Below are positions 8,624-18,474 of a stretch of DNA of 64,000 nt, one piece after another. The notes under the pieces are model-generated. The model worked only from the letters and a program-made list of their open reading frames with translations. It did no database searches and was not told the DNA's origin. This stretch comes from Bacillus sp. REN3. Lineage in GTDB: Bacteria > Bacillota > Bacilli > Bacillales > Cytobacillaceae. Made by a program: the position numbers and the translations under genes. The stretch covers positions 43,126 through 107,125 of the forward strand of contig NZ_JAERSD010000016.1 in NCBI RefSeq assembly GCF_017912555.1, given 5' to 3'. How positions within the stretch are numbered: the stretch's first letter is position 1; each line of letters opens with the position of its first letter.

Positions 8624-9664
8624 ATGAAAGAAAGAATCGATCATATGCTTCGTTCAGGCTTCGAGCTGAAGGCATCGGATATACATATAACTGTCGGAGT
8701 CCCTCCTGTTATGAGGATCAATGGGGAACTGAGGCGATATGGGAGAGAGTCCATGCTGCCTGGTGATACAGAAGGAATGGCAAAGGCCATCATCCCGGAA
8801 AAACTGTGGGAACTGTTCATGGACAAGGGAGAACTCGATTTTTCATACGGAATTCCTGGAATATCACGGTTCAGGGTTAATGCATACCACCAGCGTGGCT
8901 GTATTTCGCTCGCGATCCGGGTTGTTCCTACAAGGATTCCGACGCTCGAGGAGCTGAAGCTTCCGGATATCCTGAAGAAGGTGGCCGAAAAGCCCCAGGG
9001 TCTCGTGCTTGTGACAGGCCCTACCGGAAGCGGGAAGTCGACGACGCTCGCCTCATTGATCCAATACATGAATATATCGATGAGCAGGCATGTCGTGACG
9101 CTCGAGGACCCGATCGAATACTTGCATAAGCATGGCAACTGCATCATCGACCAGCGGGAGATCGGCTTTGATACAAATAATTTTTCCAATGGGTTGAGGG
9201 CTGCCCTCCGGCAGGATCCGGATGTCATCCTTGTCGGCGAAATGCGCGACCTTGATACGATCCAGACAGCGATTACCGCTGCTGAAACTGGTCATCTTGT
9301 CCTCGGGACACTCCATACCTCAAGTGCGCCGGCGACAATCAATCGGATCATTGATGTTTTCCCGCCAGGGCAGCAGGCGCAAATACGCATCCAGCTCGCT
9401 TCCGTACTTGTCTCGGTCGTCTCCCAGCGGCTGTTCCCGACGGCGGACAAAAAAGGGCGCCGGGGCGCGACTGAAATCCTGATCAATAATGCCGCTGTGG
9501 CAAACCTGATCAGGAACGAAAAGATCCATCAAATCATCAGCGTGATGCAAACTTCCAAAATCCACGGGATGCATACACTGGAGATGAGCATAAAAGAACT
9601 TGTCCTGAAAGGCGTCATTTCAAAAGAATCAGCAGAGCCTTATTTGCAGGAAGCGCTGGTGTAG
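8624..9664 (+). CDS. pilT: Type IV pilus retraction ATPase PilT
   Basis: A 346-residue ATPase of the PilT/PilU branch. Walker A GPTGSGKSTT lies at about 132-141, Walker B in DVILVGEMRD, the His box in GTLHTSSA, and the PilT C-terminal signature in the segment NLIRNEKIHQI. It lacks the MshEN and zinc parts of PilB, as expected. PilT disassembles the pilus and gives twitching motility and DNA uptake force. Competence pseudopili of B. subtilis have no PilT, so its presence marks a true retractable pilus. The gene follows pilB by 13 bp with GGGGAG as ribosome site. Confidence 0.95.
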   Translation: MKERIDHMLRSGFELKASDIHITVGVPPVMRINGELRRYGRESMLPGDTEGMAKAIIPEKLWELFMDKGELDFSYGIPGISRFRVNAYHQRGCISLAIRVVPTRIPTLEELKLPDILKKVAEKPQGLVLVTGPTGSGKSTTLASLIQYMNISMSRHVVTLEDPIEYLHKHGNCIIDQREIGFDTNNFSNGLRAALRQDPDVILVGEMRDLDTIQTAITAAETGHLVLGTLHTSSAPATINRIIDVFPPGQQAQIRIQLASVLVSVVSQRLFPTADKKGRRGATEILINNAAVANLIRNEKIHQIISVMQTSKIHGMHTLEMSIKELVLKGVISKESAEPYLQEALV

Positions 9665-9665
9665 G

Positions 9666-10871
9666 ATGGCCAGATTCAAATACTCCGGCCGCGACCGGAC
9701 AAAAAAACGTTCAGGAACGATCACAGCAGGTTCGAAACGGGAGGCACTTGAAAAGCTTCGGGATCAAGGGATCAGGACAACCGAGATGGTTGAAATTGCA
9801 GAAACACTGCTGACAAAGGAAATCTCGATCGGCAATCCCGTCAAGCTTCAGCATCTTGTCATTTACTTAAGGCAATTCGCGACACTTTTGAAGGCAGGCG
9901 TTTCAGTCGTCGAATCAACAAGGATCCTTGCGTCCCAAACCGAAAGCAAGGCATTGCGAAAAGCGTTGCTTGACATTGAGGCCGAACTCCGCGAAGGGAC
10001 CCAGCTATCCCAGGCATCTTCACATCATGATAAAATCTTTTCATCGATGTATATCAATATGATCAAGGCAGGTGAAGCGGGCGGAAACATGGATGAGACG
10101 CTTGAACGGCTCGCTGAGCATTATGAAAAGCAGCACAGCACGAGGCAAAAAGTGAAGACGGCTTTGACTTATCCCGCTGTGATTGGAGTGCTCGCTATCG
10201 GGGTCGTCATTTTTTTGCTTGTCTCTGTCGTCCCGACGTTCGTAGGAATGTTCGCGGACTTCGGCGGCGAGCTGCCGGCCATCACCCGATTCGTGCTTGC
10301 GGCGAGTGAATCCATGCAATCGTTCTGGTGGGTGATCTTGCTGATGTTCGCTGCATTCATGGCTGCTATCATTGCGATGCGGAAGAATAGGAACTCGAAG
10401 TATTATCTCGATTATGCATTGCTGAGAATGCCGGTTTTCGGGAAGCTGCTGCAGAAGGCAGTGCTTGCCAGGATGGCTCGGACCCTGAGCTCCCTGTTCA
10501 CAAGCTCTGTCCCGATCCTCCAGGCATTGGCGATTGTCGAAAACGTCGTAGAGAATGAAGTGATTTCCAGAGTGGTCCGCCAATCCCGGGATGCGCTCGA
10601 GGTCGGACAATCGATGGCTGGCCCAATGCGCAAACACTGGGCATTCCCGCCACTGGTCACCCAAATGATTGCCATCGGAGAAGAAACCGGGTCGCTTGAT
10701 GGCATGCTAGGGAAGGTCGCAGACTTCTATGAAAAAGAAGTGGAAACAAGCACCGATCAGCTCAAATCACTGATTGAACCGGCAATGATCATTGTGCTTG
10801 CCGCTCTCGTCGGCACCATCGTCACCTCCATCATGGTGCCAATGTTCGACATCTTCAACCATGTCAAATGA
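9666..10871 (+). CDS. pilC: Type IV pilus inner-membrane platform protein PilC (GspF family)
   Basis: A 401-residue polytopic protein with two copies of the T2SF/GspF domain: one near 70-190 and one near 270-395. Hydrophobic segments are visible at about 170-195, 218-240 and 370-395. It forms the rotating platform on which PilB adds pilins. The start ATG 9666 is one base after the pilT stop, implying coupled translation. After it there is a 127-bp gap holding an AT-rich hairpin and a possible promoter for the pilin. Confidence 0.95.
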   Translation: MARFKYSGRDRTKKRSGTITAGSKREALEKLRDQGIRTTEMVEIAETLLTKEISIGNPVKLQHLVIYLRQFATLLKAGVSVVESTRILASQTESKALRKALLDIEAELREGTQLSQASSHHDKIFSSMYINMIKAGEAGGNMDETLERLAEHYEKQHSTRQKVKTALTYPAVIGVLAIGVVIFLLVSVVPTFVGMFADFGGELPAITRFVLAASESMQSFWWVILLMFAAFMAAIIAMRKNRNSKYYLDYALLRMPVFGKLLQKAVLARMARTLSSLFTSSVPILQALAIVENVVENEVISRVVRQSRDALEVGQSMAGPMRKHWAFPPLVTQMIAIGEETGSLDGMLGKVADFYEKEVETSTDQLKSLIEPAMIIVLAALVGTIVTSIMVPMFDIFNHVK

Positions 10872-10998
10872 AAAAAATACAAAATAAGGGAAATTTTATG
10901 TGTTTTTCATATAAATTTAATAGTCTATCATCTATAATAGTGTCGAGAAACTAAATCTAAAGAACTAGTTAAAAAGAACTAAAAAAGGAGAGGAAGAA
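10872..10998 (+). promoter_or_regulatory. Spacer before the pilin gene with hairpin and candidate -10
   Basis: An imperfect inverted repeat (AAATTTTATG / CATATAAATTT, about 10891-10918) is followed by TATAAT at 10933-10938, 60 bp before the pilin start. No good -35 box is visible at 17 bp, so the promoter call is weak. The arrangement would allow the pilin to be made in excess of the assembly proteins. A strong AAGGAGAGG ribosome site precedes the pilin ATG. Confidence 0.35.
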
Positions 10999-11400
10999 AT
11001 GATACAAGCATTGAAGAAGAAATGGGACAACCAAAGAGGATTCACGCTGGTAGAATTGCTGGCAGTCATTGTGATTCTGGGGATCATTGCGGCAATCGCG
11101 GTGCCAAGCATTGGCAAGATAATTGATAATTCAAAGGATGACGCTGCTTTGCAAGATGCAATCCAAATTATAAACGCCGCGAAGCTGGCCCATACAGCCG
11201 ATCCAGCAATATCAACATGGACTAATAAAGAGGGGCTTAAAGATTACCTTACGAATGCCGATGATGAAACCTTCGTAGTGGAGTATTCAGATGGCGTGTT
11301 CACGATCAGAGGGCATGAAAAGGCTGTAAAAGTCCTTGGGGCAAGCAAAAATAGGAAAATAACAGAATCCGAATTAATAAAAGGAAAACTGCTTGAATAA
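10999..11400 (+). CDS. Type IV prepilin (major pilin candidate)
   Basis: A 133-residue prepilin. A 14-residue basic leader ends in the cleavage site RG|FTLVELLAVIVILG, with the conserved Glu5 of the mature protein and a hydrophobic helix (to about residue 36). The mature part is about 119 residues. It contains no cysteine, unlike ComGC, whose disulfide is conserved, so it is not simply the competence pseudopilin. It is the only prepilin in the locus; minor pilins are not seen here. It sits directly before the peptidase that would process it (next ATG follows the TAA at once). Confidence 0.92.
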   Translation: MIQALKKKWDNQRGFTLVELLAVIVILGIIAAIAVPSIGKIIDNSKDDAALQDAIQIINAAKLAHTADPAISTWTNKEGLKDYLTNADDETFVVEYSDGVFTIRGHEKAVKVLGASKNRKITESELIKGKLLE

Positions 11401-12162
11401 ATGATGATAAACTACATTGTTTTAGCCTTGTTCGGCCTCATCCTCGGCTCGTTCTTCAATGTTGCCGGCCTCAGGGTTCCTGAGGGGAAATCGATCGTGG
11501 CGCCGGGGTCGTCATGCCCGAAATGCGGGCATAAACTGATGCCGATCGAGCTGATACCTGTGCTTTCGTATGTATTTCAAAGGGGGAAATGCCGCCATTG
11601 CAAGGCCGGCATTTCGCCCGTTTATCCTTTAATTGAACTGTTGACAGGCGGCCTGTTTGCGCTCGCCCCTATGGCTGTAGGCTGGAGTGCCGAACTGCTG
11701 GTCGCCCTAACGCTTATTTCCTTGCTGACCATCATCACGGTTTCTGATCTTGCGTATATGCTCATTCCAGATAAGGTGCTGATTGTCTTCGCTGCCATCC
11801 TTGTCATTGAACGTGCTTTTGTACCTCTTTTGCCGTGGTGGGATTCCCTTGCTGGTGCAGCCGCAGGCTTCATGCTCCTCCTATCGATTGCGATCGTGAG
11901 CAGGGGAGGGATGGGGGGCGGTGATATCAAGCTTTTCGCGGTGGTCGGGTATGCCATCGGAGTCAAGGCAATGCTGCTCTCCTTCTTTTTTGCGACCTTC
12001 TTTGGCGCTATTTTCGGTATCATTGGCATGCTTCTTGGAATATTGAAAAGGAAGCAGCAAATTCCTTTTGGGCCATTCATTGCGCTTGGCACGGTCATTG
12101 CCTACTTTTATGGCGAGCAGCTTGCCGGCATGTATCTTAATCTATTAACATCGGGTTCTTAA
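11401..12162 (+). CDS. comC: Prepilin peptidase / N-methyltransferase
   Basis: A 253-residue membrane aspartyl protease that cleaves prepilin leaders at the Gly|Phe bond and methylates the new N-terminus. The N-terminal cytosolic loop has the four-Cys zinc motif (CPKC at about 38-41, CRHC at about 63-66). The catalytic aspartates are in SDLAYMLIPD and in GGGDIKL. About seven hydrophobic segments are visible. It occupies the place of comC in B. subtilis (between folC and spoIIB), where it is the only pilus gene left; here it is inside a whole pilus operon (then also called pilD). It probably also processes ComG pseudopilins encoded elsewhere. ATG 11401 or ATG 11404 may be used. Confidence 0.94.
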   Translation: MMINYIVLALFGLILGSFFNVAGLRVPEGKSIVAPGSSCPKCGHKLMPIELIPVLSYVFQRGKCRHCKAGISPVYPLIELLTGGLFALAPMAVGWSAELLVALTLISLLTIITVSDLAYMLIPDKVLIVFAAILVIERAFVPLLPWWDSLAGAAAGFMLLLSIAIVSRGGMGGGDIKLFAVVGYAIGVKAMLLSFFFATFFGAIFGIIGMLLGILKRKQQIPFGPFIALGTVIAYFYGEQLAGMYLNLLTSGS

Positions 12163-12181
12163 TTGAAGGAGTTCATGAAAC

Positions 12182-13168
12182 ATGGCCATTTCCTTTTTTT
12201 CTGGCAGAAGAAAAACCGTCAATCTTGTCCTTAATGACCATTCCATCCGCTTTGCGGAATTGAAACAGAAGAATCCTGTCACCCCGCTTCGTTACGGTGA
12301 GCGACTTTTGCAGCCGGGAATCATTGTAGACGGCAAAGTCCAGGATTTCGATACACTTGCTAATATCTTCGATGAATGCATTGATGAATGGAAGATTGCC
12401 AGGAGGGATATCCGTTTCATCGTTCCGGACTCTCTGGTTATCATCAGGAAGGTGTCGATCCCTGCAGATGTTAAGGAAGATGAAATCCATGGCTACCTGT
12501 ATCTGGAGTTGGGCTCGACGATCCATTTGCCGTTCGAGGATCCTGTCTTTGATACCTTGGTACTCGATAAAGGAAGCAGGAAGCAGGAGGTCCTTGTCTT
12601 TGCGGCTCCAGAAGCGTACGTGAATGAATATGCCAGCCTTTTTAGAAGCGTGAAGCTTAAGCCTGTCGCCGCGGATGTCTCAGCGCTCGCCAATTACAGG
12701 CTTTATCATCAAAATGGGCTTGCTTCTGAAGATGAGGTATTGATGTCCATCCAGTTTGATCTCGATTTTGTCAGCATGTGTATTTTTGAAGGGCCAATCC
12801 CTGTGTTCTTGCGCCATCTACCTGTTGACGGGAATAATAATTGGAGATTGAAGCTTTCAAGTGGAGGCTATGAATTCGTTTATGATGGAGAAATTACAGA
12901 AATAGCCATCCAGTTTGAGGAAATCTATAGGGAAATCGCCAGGCTGATGGATTTTTACCGATACTCTCTGACACGGGGAAACAGGGAAGTCTCGCGGATT
13001 TTGCTGAATGGCGACCACCCGGAACTTGATCGAGTGGTCCATGACCTGCAGGACCGCTGGGGGATTCCGGTACATACGCTGAAAGTCGGCGCCAAGGAAG
13101 GTGCTGCCGAAGCTTTGCCGCGAGCTTATCATCTGGCAATCGGTCTTGGATTGAAAGAGGTGCCATGA
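12182..13168 (+). CDS. pilM: Type IV pilus assembly protein PilM (actin-like)
   Basis: A 328-residue soluble protein of the PilM/FtsA actin-like family. The start of the fold (RKTVNLVLNDHSIRFAELKQ) and the central ILLNGDHPELDRV segment fit the nucleotide-binding core of PilM. In known systems PilM binds the cytoplasmic N-terminus of PilN and links the membrane alignment complex to the ATPases. ATG 12182 follows AAGGAG by about 10 bases. The stop overlaps the start of pilN (ATGATG), as usual for pilMNO. Confidence 0.85.
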   Translation: MAISFFSGRRKTVNLVLNDHSIRFAELKQKNPVTPLRYGERLLQPGIIVDGKVQDFDTLANIFDECIDEWKIARRDIRFIVPDSLVIIRKVSIPADVKEDEIHGYLYLELGSTIHLPFEDPVFDTLVLDKGSRKQEVLVFAAPEAYVNEYASLFRSVKLKPVAADVSALANYRLYHQNGLASEDEVLMSIQFDLDFVSMCIFEGPIPVFLRHLPVDGNNNWRLKLSSGGYEFVYDGEITEIAIQFEEIYREIARLMDFYRYSLTRGNREVSRILLNGDHPELDRVVHDLQDRWGIPVHTLKVGAKEGAAEALPRAYHLAIGLGLKEVP

Positions 13169-13785
13169 TGCTTGTTGAGATTAACCTTTTACCCAAAAAG
13201 GAAGCGAAGAAGTCTGCGTTTCTCCTCATTGTCGTGTTGACAGTTGTGCTGCTGGGAATCCTTTCAGCAATCCTTTTCTTTCAGGGCAGAAGTATGGAAA
13301 TGGAAATGAGGACTGTTGACAAGGAAATCGAAACGATTCAAAAATTGAATGCGCTCCAGCAGGATCAACTGGCCGGGAGCGCAGAGAAAAACTCTGCCAA
13401 GAAGCTAAAGGCAGCTGTAAACTGGGTTGGGCAATACTCTGTTGAGACCGTTCCGTTGCTTCGAAATGTCATCGTCCTGCTGCCCGAGCGGGGGTTCATC
13501 AAGGAATTCGAATACAGTGGGACTGGTTCGGTCATGGCTGTGTTCCAATTCGATTCTTCAAGGGATGCGGCTTTTTACTTGGGTTCCTTGAATCAGGCAG
13601 AATGGGTCAAGGAGGCAAGCATCCTGAGTGTCACAGCCGAAGGAACGGAAGAAATGGCTTTGGAGCCGGAAAGAGATGAAGGATCCTTCCTGCCTCGCTA
13701 TACCGCCGAATATGAAATCCGCTTCAAACAGGATTATTTCAAAAAGAATTGGGGAGCCGACGTGGAAGGAGGCGAGGGCAAATGA
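13165..13785 (+). CDS. pilN: Type IV pilus assembly protein PilN
   Basis: A 206-residue bitopic membrane protein. The N-terminal cytoplasmic motif MLVEINLLPKKE is the PilM-binding signature INLLP of PilN. One membrane helix follows (about 15-35) and then a coiled coil (about 40-75) and a ferredoxin-like extracellular domain. It overlaps pilM by 4 bp and pilO by 4 bp. With no outer membrane, PilP and PilQ partners are absent, as in other Gram-positive pili. Confidence 0.88.
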   Translation: MMLVEINLLPKKEAKKSAFLLIVVLTVVLLGILSAILFFQGRSMEMEMRTVDKEIETIQKLNALQQDQLAGSAEKNSAKKLKAAVNWVGQYSVETVPLLRNVIVLLPERGFIKEFEYSGTGSVMAVFQFDSSRDAAFYLGSLNQAEWVKEASILSVTAEGTEEMALEPERDEGSFLPRYTAEYEIRFKQDYFKKNWGADVEGGEGK

Positions 13786-14591
13786 AAGGCCACCTGGAAA
13801 AAAAGACGGCCATTTTCTCGCTGACCGCATTCCTGATCGTTGTGTTGTATTATTTGGGAGTTTCCTTCCTATACCTTTCGCCGCTTGAAGACACCCTTGC
13901 AGCGAAGGAACGGCAGCTCGATTCCATCCAGAAGCTGAACGTTGCGCTTGAGAAAAGGCTAGCTCCAAAAAATGAGGATGATGCCAATATCATCGCTGAA
14001 CTGCAAAAACAGGTACCGGCAGAACCGATGATCGAACAGCTGATGTTAGATTTTGAAAAAGCAGAAATCGTTTCCAACAGCCTGATCACATCAATGGAGT
14101 TCGACAAAGGATCCACAGCAGGCGGCCGTGATCAGACAACTGTCCGTGAGAAGGAAAAGGAAGCGAAATCGGCTTCTGGTCCGGAAAGGCAAAAGGATGG
14201 CCAGGCGGGCGGATCGCTTTGGGATGTCGTAATGCCAGAGGGAATATCAAACTCGCAGGTGACAATCATTGTTGCTTCAGAAAGCTACTTTGAACTTGAA
14301 CAATTCATTGAAACACTGGAATCCCTGGACAGGGCCGTAGTGGTCGATTCGATTTCCTTTAAGGGACCTGAGGAAGTAGCTGCCCTTTCCGATTCTAATG
14401 AATCGATCGAAATGACATTGACTGTGAATGCATTTTTTCTGGAAGAGCCAGAAGACCAGGAAGGTTCAACTCCTAAAATCCAGGTTCCTGAACCAGCAGG
14501 CAAGCGGAACCCGTTCCCGGCGCTCAGTGATCTTTCCGAGGGTAGTCCCGCTGAAATAGAACGGTCTTTCGATGAAGAGGAAGATGAGTAA
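13782..14591 (+). CDS. pilO: Type IV pilus assembly protein PilO-like
   Basis: A 269-residue bitopic protein with a short N-terminal cytoplasmic part, one membrane helix (about 9-30), a coiled coil (ERQLDSIQKLNVALEKRL) and a C-terminal domain (about 155-230) in the position of the PilO ferredoxin fold, followed by an acidic tail. ATG 13782 follows AAGGAGGCGAGGGC and overlaps the pilN stop. The Gly/Lys/Glu-rich linker (about 110-150) and the acidic tail ending in DEEEDE are longer than in Gram-negative PilO. A strong terminator follows, so pilO is the last gene of the pilus operon. Confidence 0.8.
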   Translation: MKGHLEKKTAIFSLTAFLIVVLYYLGVSFLYLSPLEDTLAAKERQLDSIQKLNVALEKRLAPKNEDDANIIAELQKQVPAEPMIEQLMLDFEKAEIVSNSLITSMEFDKGSTAGGRDQTTVREKEKEAKSASGPERQKDGQAGGSLWDVVMPEGISNSQVTIIVASESYFELEQFIETLESLDRAVVVDSISFKGPEEVAALSDSNESIEMTLTVNAFFLEEPEDQEGSTPKIQVPEPAGKRNPFPALSDLSEGSPAEIERSFDEEEDE

Positions 14592-14623
14592 TCTTCAAGT
14601 GAAAAAATTGACGAAATCATTCT

Positions 14624-14658
14624 ATAACAAGACGACAAAAGTCTTGTTATTTTTTTTT
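14624..14658 (+). terminator. Terminator of the pilus operon
   Basis: A 10-bp perfect stem (ATAACAAGAC / GTCTTGTTAT) with a 7-nt loop is followed by a run of eight or more T. It separates pilO from spoIIB. Confidence 0.9.
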
Positions 14659-14710
14659 GGCCATGTGATAGGATGAAGCAAGACTAGATCGGCAGGAGGA
14701 GGGATGTACG

Positions 14711-15730
14711 TTGGACAAGCAGGGAAAGACGATCACCATCAAAATAAATGGCAAGGACCGCCTGTTAAAAACAGATAGGCATGTCGAAAAGGAGAAGAAC
14801 GGCGGGGAACTATTAGGAAACAGAGATGAAACATTGCTGGAAACGGCAGCTGCAAAGGAAACAGCAGAGGACAGCTTTGATTGGATTCTGCCGGATCCAG
14901 TTGCAGGGGAACCTCCGAAGGAATATAAAATTGCCCCAAAGCCGGCCAAGAAACTGAAGGGAAAAGTTGCGATATCTGTCTGGAATAAGAAAGGCAGCCA
15001 AAGCAAGCATTTCTATACAAGGATATTCCTTACCGTCTTTTTTGCGATTTTGCTGGGCTCCGCTTTTGGGGTCACGATCCTCAAGCTGGTCACCTCCGAG
15101 GAACCGAGTGCCCTGCAGGGAGCTTTTGAACCTGCAGAAAAAAACACCGAAAATCCTCCAGCTGGAAGTGAATCGCTAGATTTAGCCAGCCTAAAAGCCT
15201 TTATTGTCCAGAATGGTGTGTTCACAACAGAGGGTGCGGCCAAAGCAAGGCTTGACTTGCTAAGGGAGAAAGGCGTGGGCGCGCAAATTTTTACATTTGG
15301 GGGCCAATATGCGATTTATATGGGGATAGCCGGATCGATTGAGGAAGCCAAAAAAAACAGCGAGGAAATCCAAGCGAAAGGGATTGAAGTATTCGCGAAG
15401 CCTGTTGAGGTTGCAGGAGGGAAAGTTTCCAGTCTTAATGAAAGTGAAGCGGATTTCCTCCGGAAGGCGCCTGAAATCTATTCAATCTTAACAGCCGGGA
15501 TTGTTGGGACAGCGGAGGATCTGAAAAAGGTAAAGGACTATCATTCGATGGTTGCCGCCATTGCCGATAAAGATATCAAGGATAAAAATATCCGGAAGGC
15601 AAAAGCCGGCATTGAAAATGCAAGCAAGGCATTCATTGCATATCAGTCAACCAAGGATGAAAAGCTACTTTCTGAATCAAGGAACGGGCTGTTGTCATTT
15701 CTTTCTGCCTATCAGGCAATCGGGAATTGA
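14711..15730 (+). CDS. spoIIB: SpoIIB-like sporulation protein with SPOR domain
   Basis: A 339-residue bitopic membrane protein: about 100 cytoplasmic residues, one membrane helix (about 104-126) and an extracytoplasmic C-terminal part with a SPOR-like domain (about 155-230, including GGQYAIYMGIAGSIEEAKKN). SpoIIB of B. subtilis helps localise septal peptidoglycan remodelling during engulfment; the length and the place between comC and maf match. The start is TTG 14711 behind GGAGGAGGG; a nearby ATG (14704) is out of frame. It has its own transcription unit, after the pilus terminator. Confidence 0.85.
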   Translation: MDKQGKTITIKINGKDRLLKTDRHVEKEKNGGELLGNRDETLLETAAAKETAEDSFDWILPDPVAGEPPKEYKIAPKPAKKLKGKVAISVWNKKGSQSKHFYTRIFLTVFFAILLGSAFGVTILKLVTSEEPSALQGAFEPAEKNTENPPAGSESLDLASLKAFIVQNGVFTTEGAAKARLDLLREKGVGAQIFTFGGQYAIYMGIAGSIEEAKKNSEEIQAKGIEVFAKPVEVAGGKVSSLNESEADFLRKAPEIYSILTAGIVGTAEDLKKVKDYHSMVAAIADKDIKDKNIRKAKAGIENASKAFIAYQSTKDEKLLSESRNGLLSFLSAYQAIGN

Positions 15731-15898
15731 CCCTTTGAATGTAAAAATATTTTCCGGGAAATTGTACAAATTAGGATGGTCTGCCAATCGTGAGGCGGAC
15801 CATGTTTTTTGTCGACAAATCATTGTTTGCGGGGAGGAAGTCTGTTACGATTAGCTTGTATCTCCCTAAGATGCAAATCGATTTAGAAAGGTGATCAT

Positions 15899-16471
15899 AT
15901 GCAGCGCCTCATTTTAGCCTCTTCTTCTCCACGGCGAAAAGAACTTCTGGAAACACTCCGCTTACCATTTGAAATTTCCAGCAGCGATGCAGACGAAAGT
16001 TTCAGCGATGAGCTTACGCCAGCTGAAGCAGTGATGGAGCTTGCTTCAAGGAAAGCCAGGGCGGTAGCTGGAAACTATCCTGATTGTTTCATCATCGGTT
16101 CGGATACAGTTGTCGTCCACGGCGGCACGATTCTTGGGAAACCTTCAGATGAACAGGAAGCAGCTTCCATGCTAAGAAAGCTGTCCGGGAACACACACGC
16201 TGTCTATACTGGGGTTTCCATCCACTCCCCCTGGAAGGAAGAACGGTTTTACGAAAAAACAGATGTGACGTTCTGGGAATTGTCAGATGAAGAAATCGAC
16301 ACCTATATAAAGAGCGGTGAACCATTTGATAAAGCAGGCGGCTACGGAATCCAGGGTTTTGGAAGCATGCTTGTCAAGCATATCAGTGGTGATTACTTCA
16401 CAGTTGTTGGACTTCCTGTATCAAGACTTATCAGGGAGCTCAAGAAAATGGGTTTCATCCTTCCTTATTGA
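15899..16471 (+). CDS. maf: Maf family nucleoside triphosphate pyrophosphatase
   Basis: A 190-residue protein that hydrolyses non-canonical or modified nucleoside triphosphates (dTTP/UTP branch) to monophosphates. The N-terminal signature LASSSPRRKELL (about 6-17), the catalytic IIGSDTVV (about 66-73) and DKAGGYGIQG (about 143-152) are all present. ATG 15899 follows AAGGTGATC. Overexpression of Maf in B. subtilis causes filamentation, in line with its neighbours radC and mreBCD. Confidence 0.95.
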   Translation: MQRLILASSSPRRKELLETLRLPFEISSSDADESFSDELTPAEAVMELASRKARAVAGNYPDCFIIGSDTVVVHGGTILGKPSDEQEAASMLRKLSGNTHAVYTGVSIHSPWKEERFYEKTDVTFWELSDEEIDTYIKSGEPFDKAGGYGIQGFGSMLVKHISGDYFTVVGLPVSRLIRELKKMGFILPY

Positions 16472-16538
16472 TTTAGATTGCCACAGAAACTTCTTCTACA
16501 CTTCCCTCGTCATAAATATATGACCGGGAGGAATTCAT

Positions 16539-17228
16539 TTGGTTTCAAATCCATTGATGATAAAAGATTATCCACAAAATGAGCGGCCAAGGGAACGTTT
16601 TATCCAAAATGGCCCCCAGAGCCTGTCAAATCATGAGTTGCTTGCCCTGCTGCTTGGGACAGGCACACGTGAAGAATCCGTCCTGCAGCTGGCCAACCGG
16701 ATGCTTTCCCAGTTCGAGGGACTGCGGCTGTTAAAGGATGCTACACTTGAAGAACTGACCCAAATTAAAGGTGTGGGCAAAGCGAAGGCAATCCATGTCC
16801 TCGCAGCAGTGGAAATCGGCAGGCGCATTGCCAGCCATACACTTGAAGAACGCTATGTGATCCGTTCCCCTGAAGATGGAGCGAAATATTTGATGAACGA
16901 TATGCGTTTCCTGACACAGGAGCATTTCGTCTGTCTTTATTTAAACACGAAAAACCAAATCCTCCATAAGCAGACGATTTTTATCGGCAGCCTCAATGCT
17001 TCGATTGTCCACCCGCGCGAGGTATACAAGGAAGCTGTTCGCCGTTCGGCAGCTTCGCTCATCTGCGTCCATAACCATCCTTCAGGAGACCCGTCTCCAA
17101 GCAGGGAGGATATCGAGGTCACCAAACGCCTGGCAGAGTCAGGAAAGATAGTCGGCATTGAACTGCTCGACCACTTAATCATCGGCGAAAACAAATATGT
17201 TAGTTTGAAGGAAAAAGGGTATGTATGA
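16539..17228 (+). CDS. radC: RadC/DUF2466 JAB-domain protein
   Basis: A 229-residue protein with an N-terminal helix-hairpin-helix part (TQIKGVGKAKAIHVLAAVEI, about 72-91) and a C-terminal JAB/MPN-type metalloprotease fold with the zinc motif HNHPSGDPSPSREDI (about 175-189). Despite the name, a direct DNA-repair role is doubtful. The start is TTG 16539 with GGGAGGA at the right distance. Confidence 0.95.
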   Translation: MVSNPLMIKDYPQNERPRERFIQNGPQSLSNHELLALLLGTGTREESVLQLANRMLSQFEGLRLLKDATLEELTQIKGVGKAKAIHVLAAVEIGRRIASHTLEERYVIRSPEDGAKYLMNDMRFLTQEHFVCLYLNTKNQILHKQTIFIGSLNASIVHPREVYKEAVRRSAASLICVHNHPSGDPSPSREDIEVTKRLAESGKIVGIELLDHLIIGENKYVSLKEKGYV

Positions 17229-17360
17229 TACTAGGATTTTGTTGAACCTTAAGATATAATATATTTTATGGTTTTTGCTGGCTTTTTGAAGAAATGTCAA
17301 AAAAATCTGGTATGACAATCATTCTTATTTTCTTAAATAGATTGCTTGTTCTTTAATTGA

Positions 17361-18410
<1,050 letters not shown>

Positions 18411-18416
18411 AAGGAG

Positions 18417-18446
18417 TAGGGAATGGCGCGCCCATTTCCCTTCTTC
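18417..18446 (+). promoter_or_regulatory. Hairpin between mreB and mreC
   Basis: GGGAATGG and CCATTTCCC can pair around a CG-rich loop with one bulge, followed by TTCTTCT rather than a full T run. It may act as a partial terminator or a processing/stability hairpin that makes mreB more abundant than mreCD. Confidence 0.4.
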
Positions 18447-18474
18447 TCGTTACTAATACGGAGAGGTGTAGATC

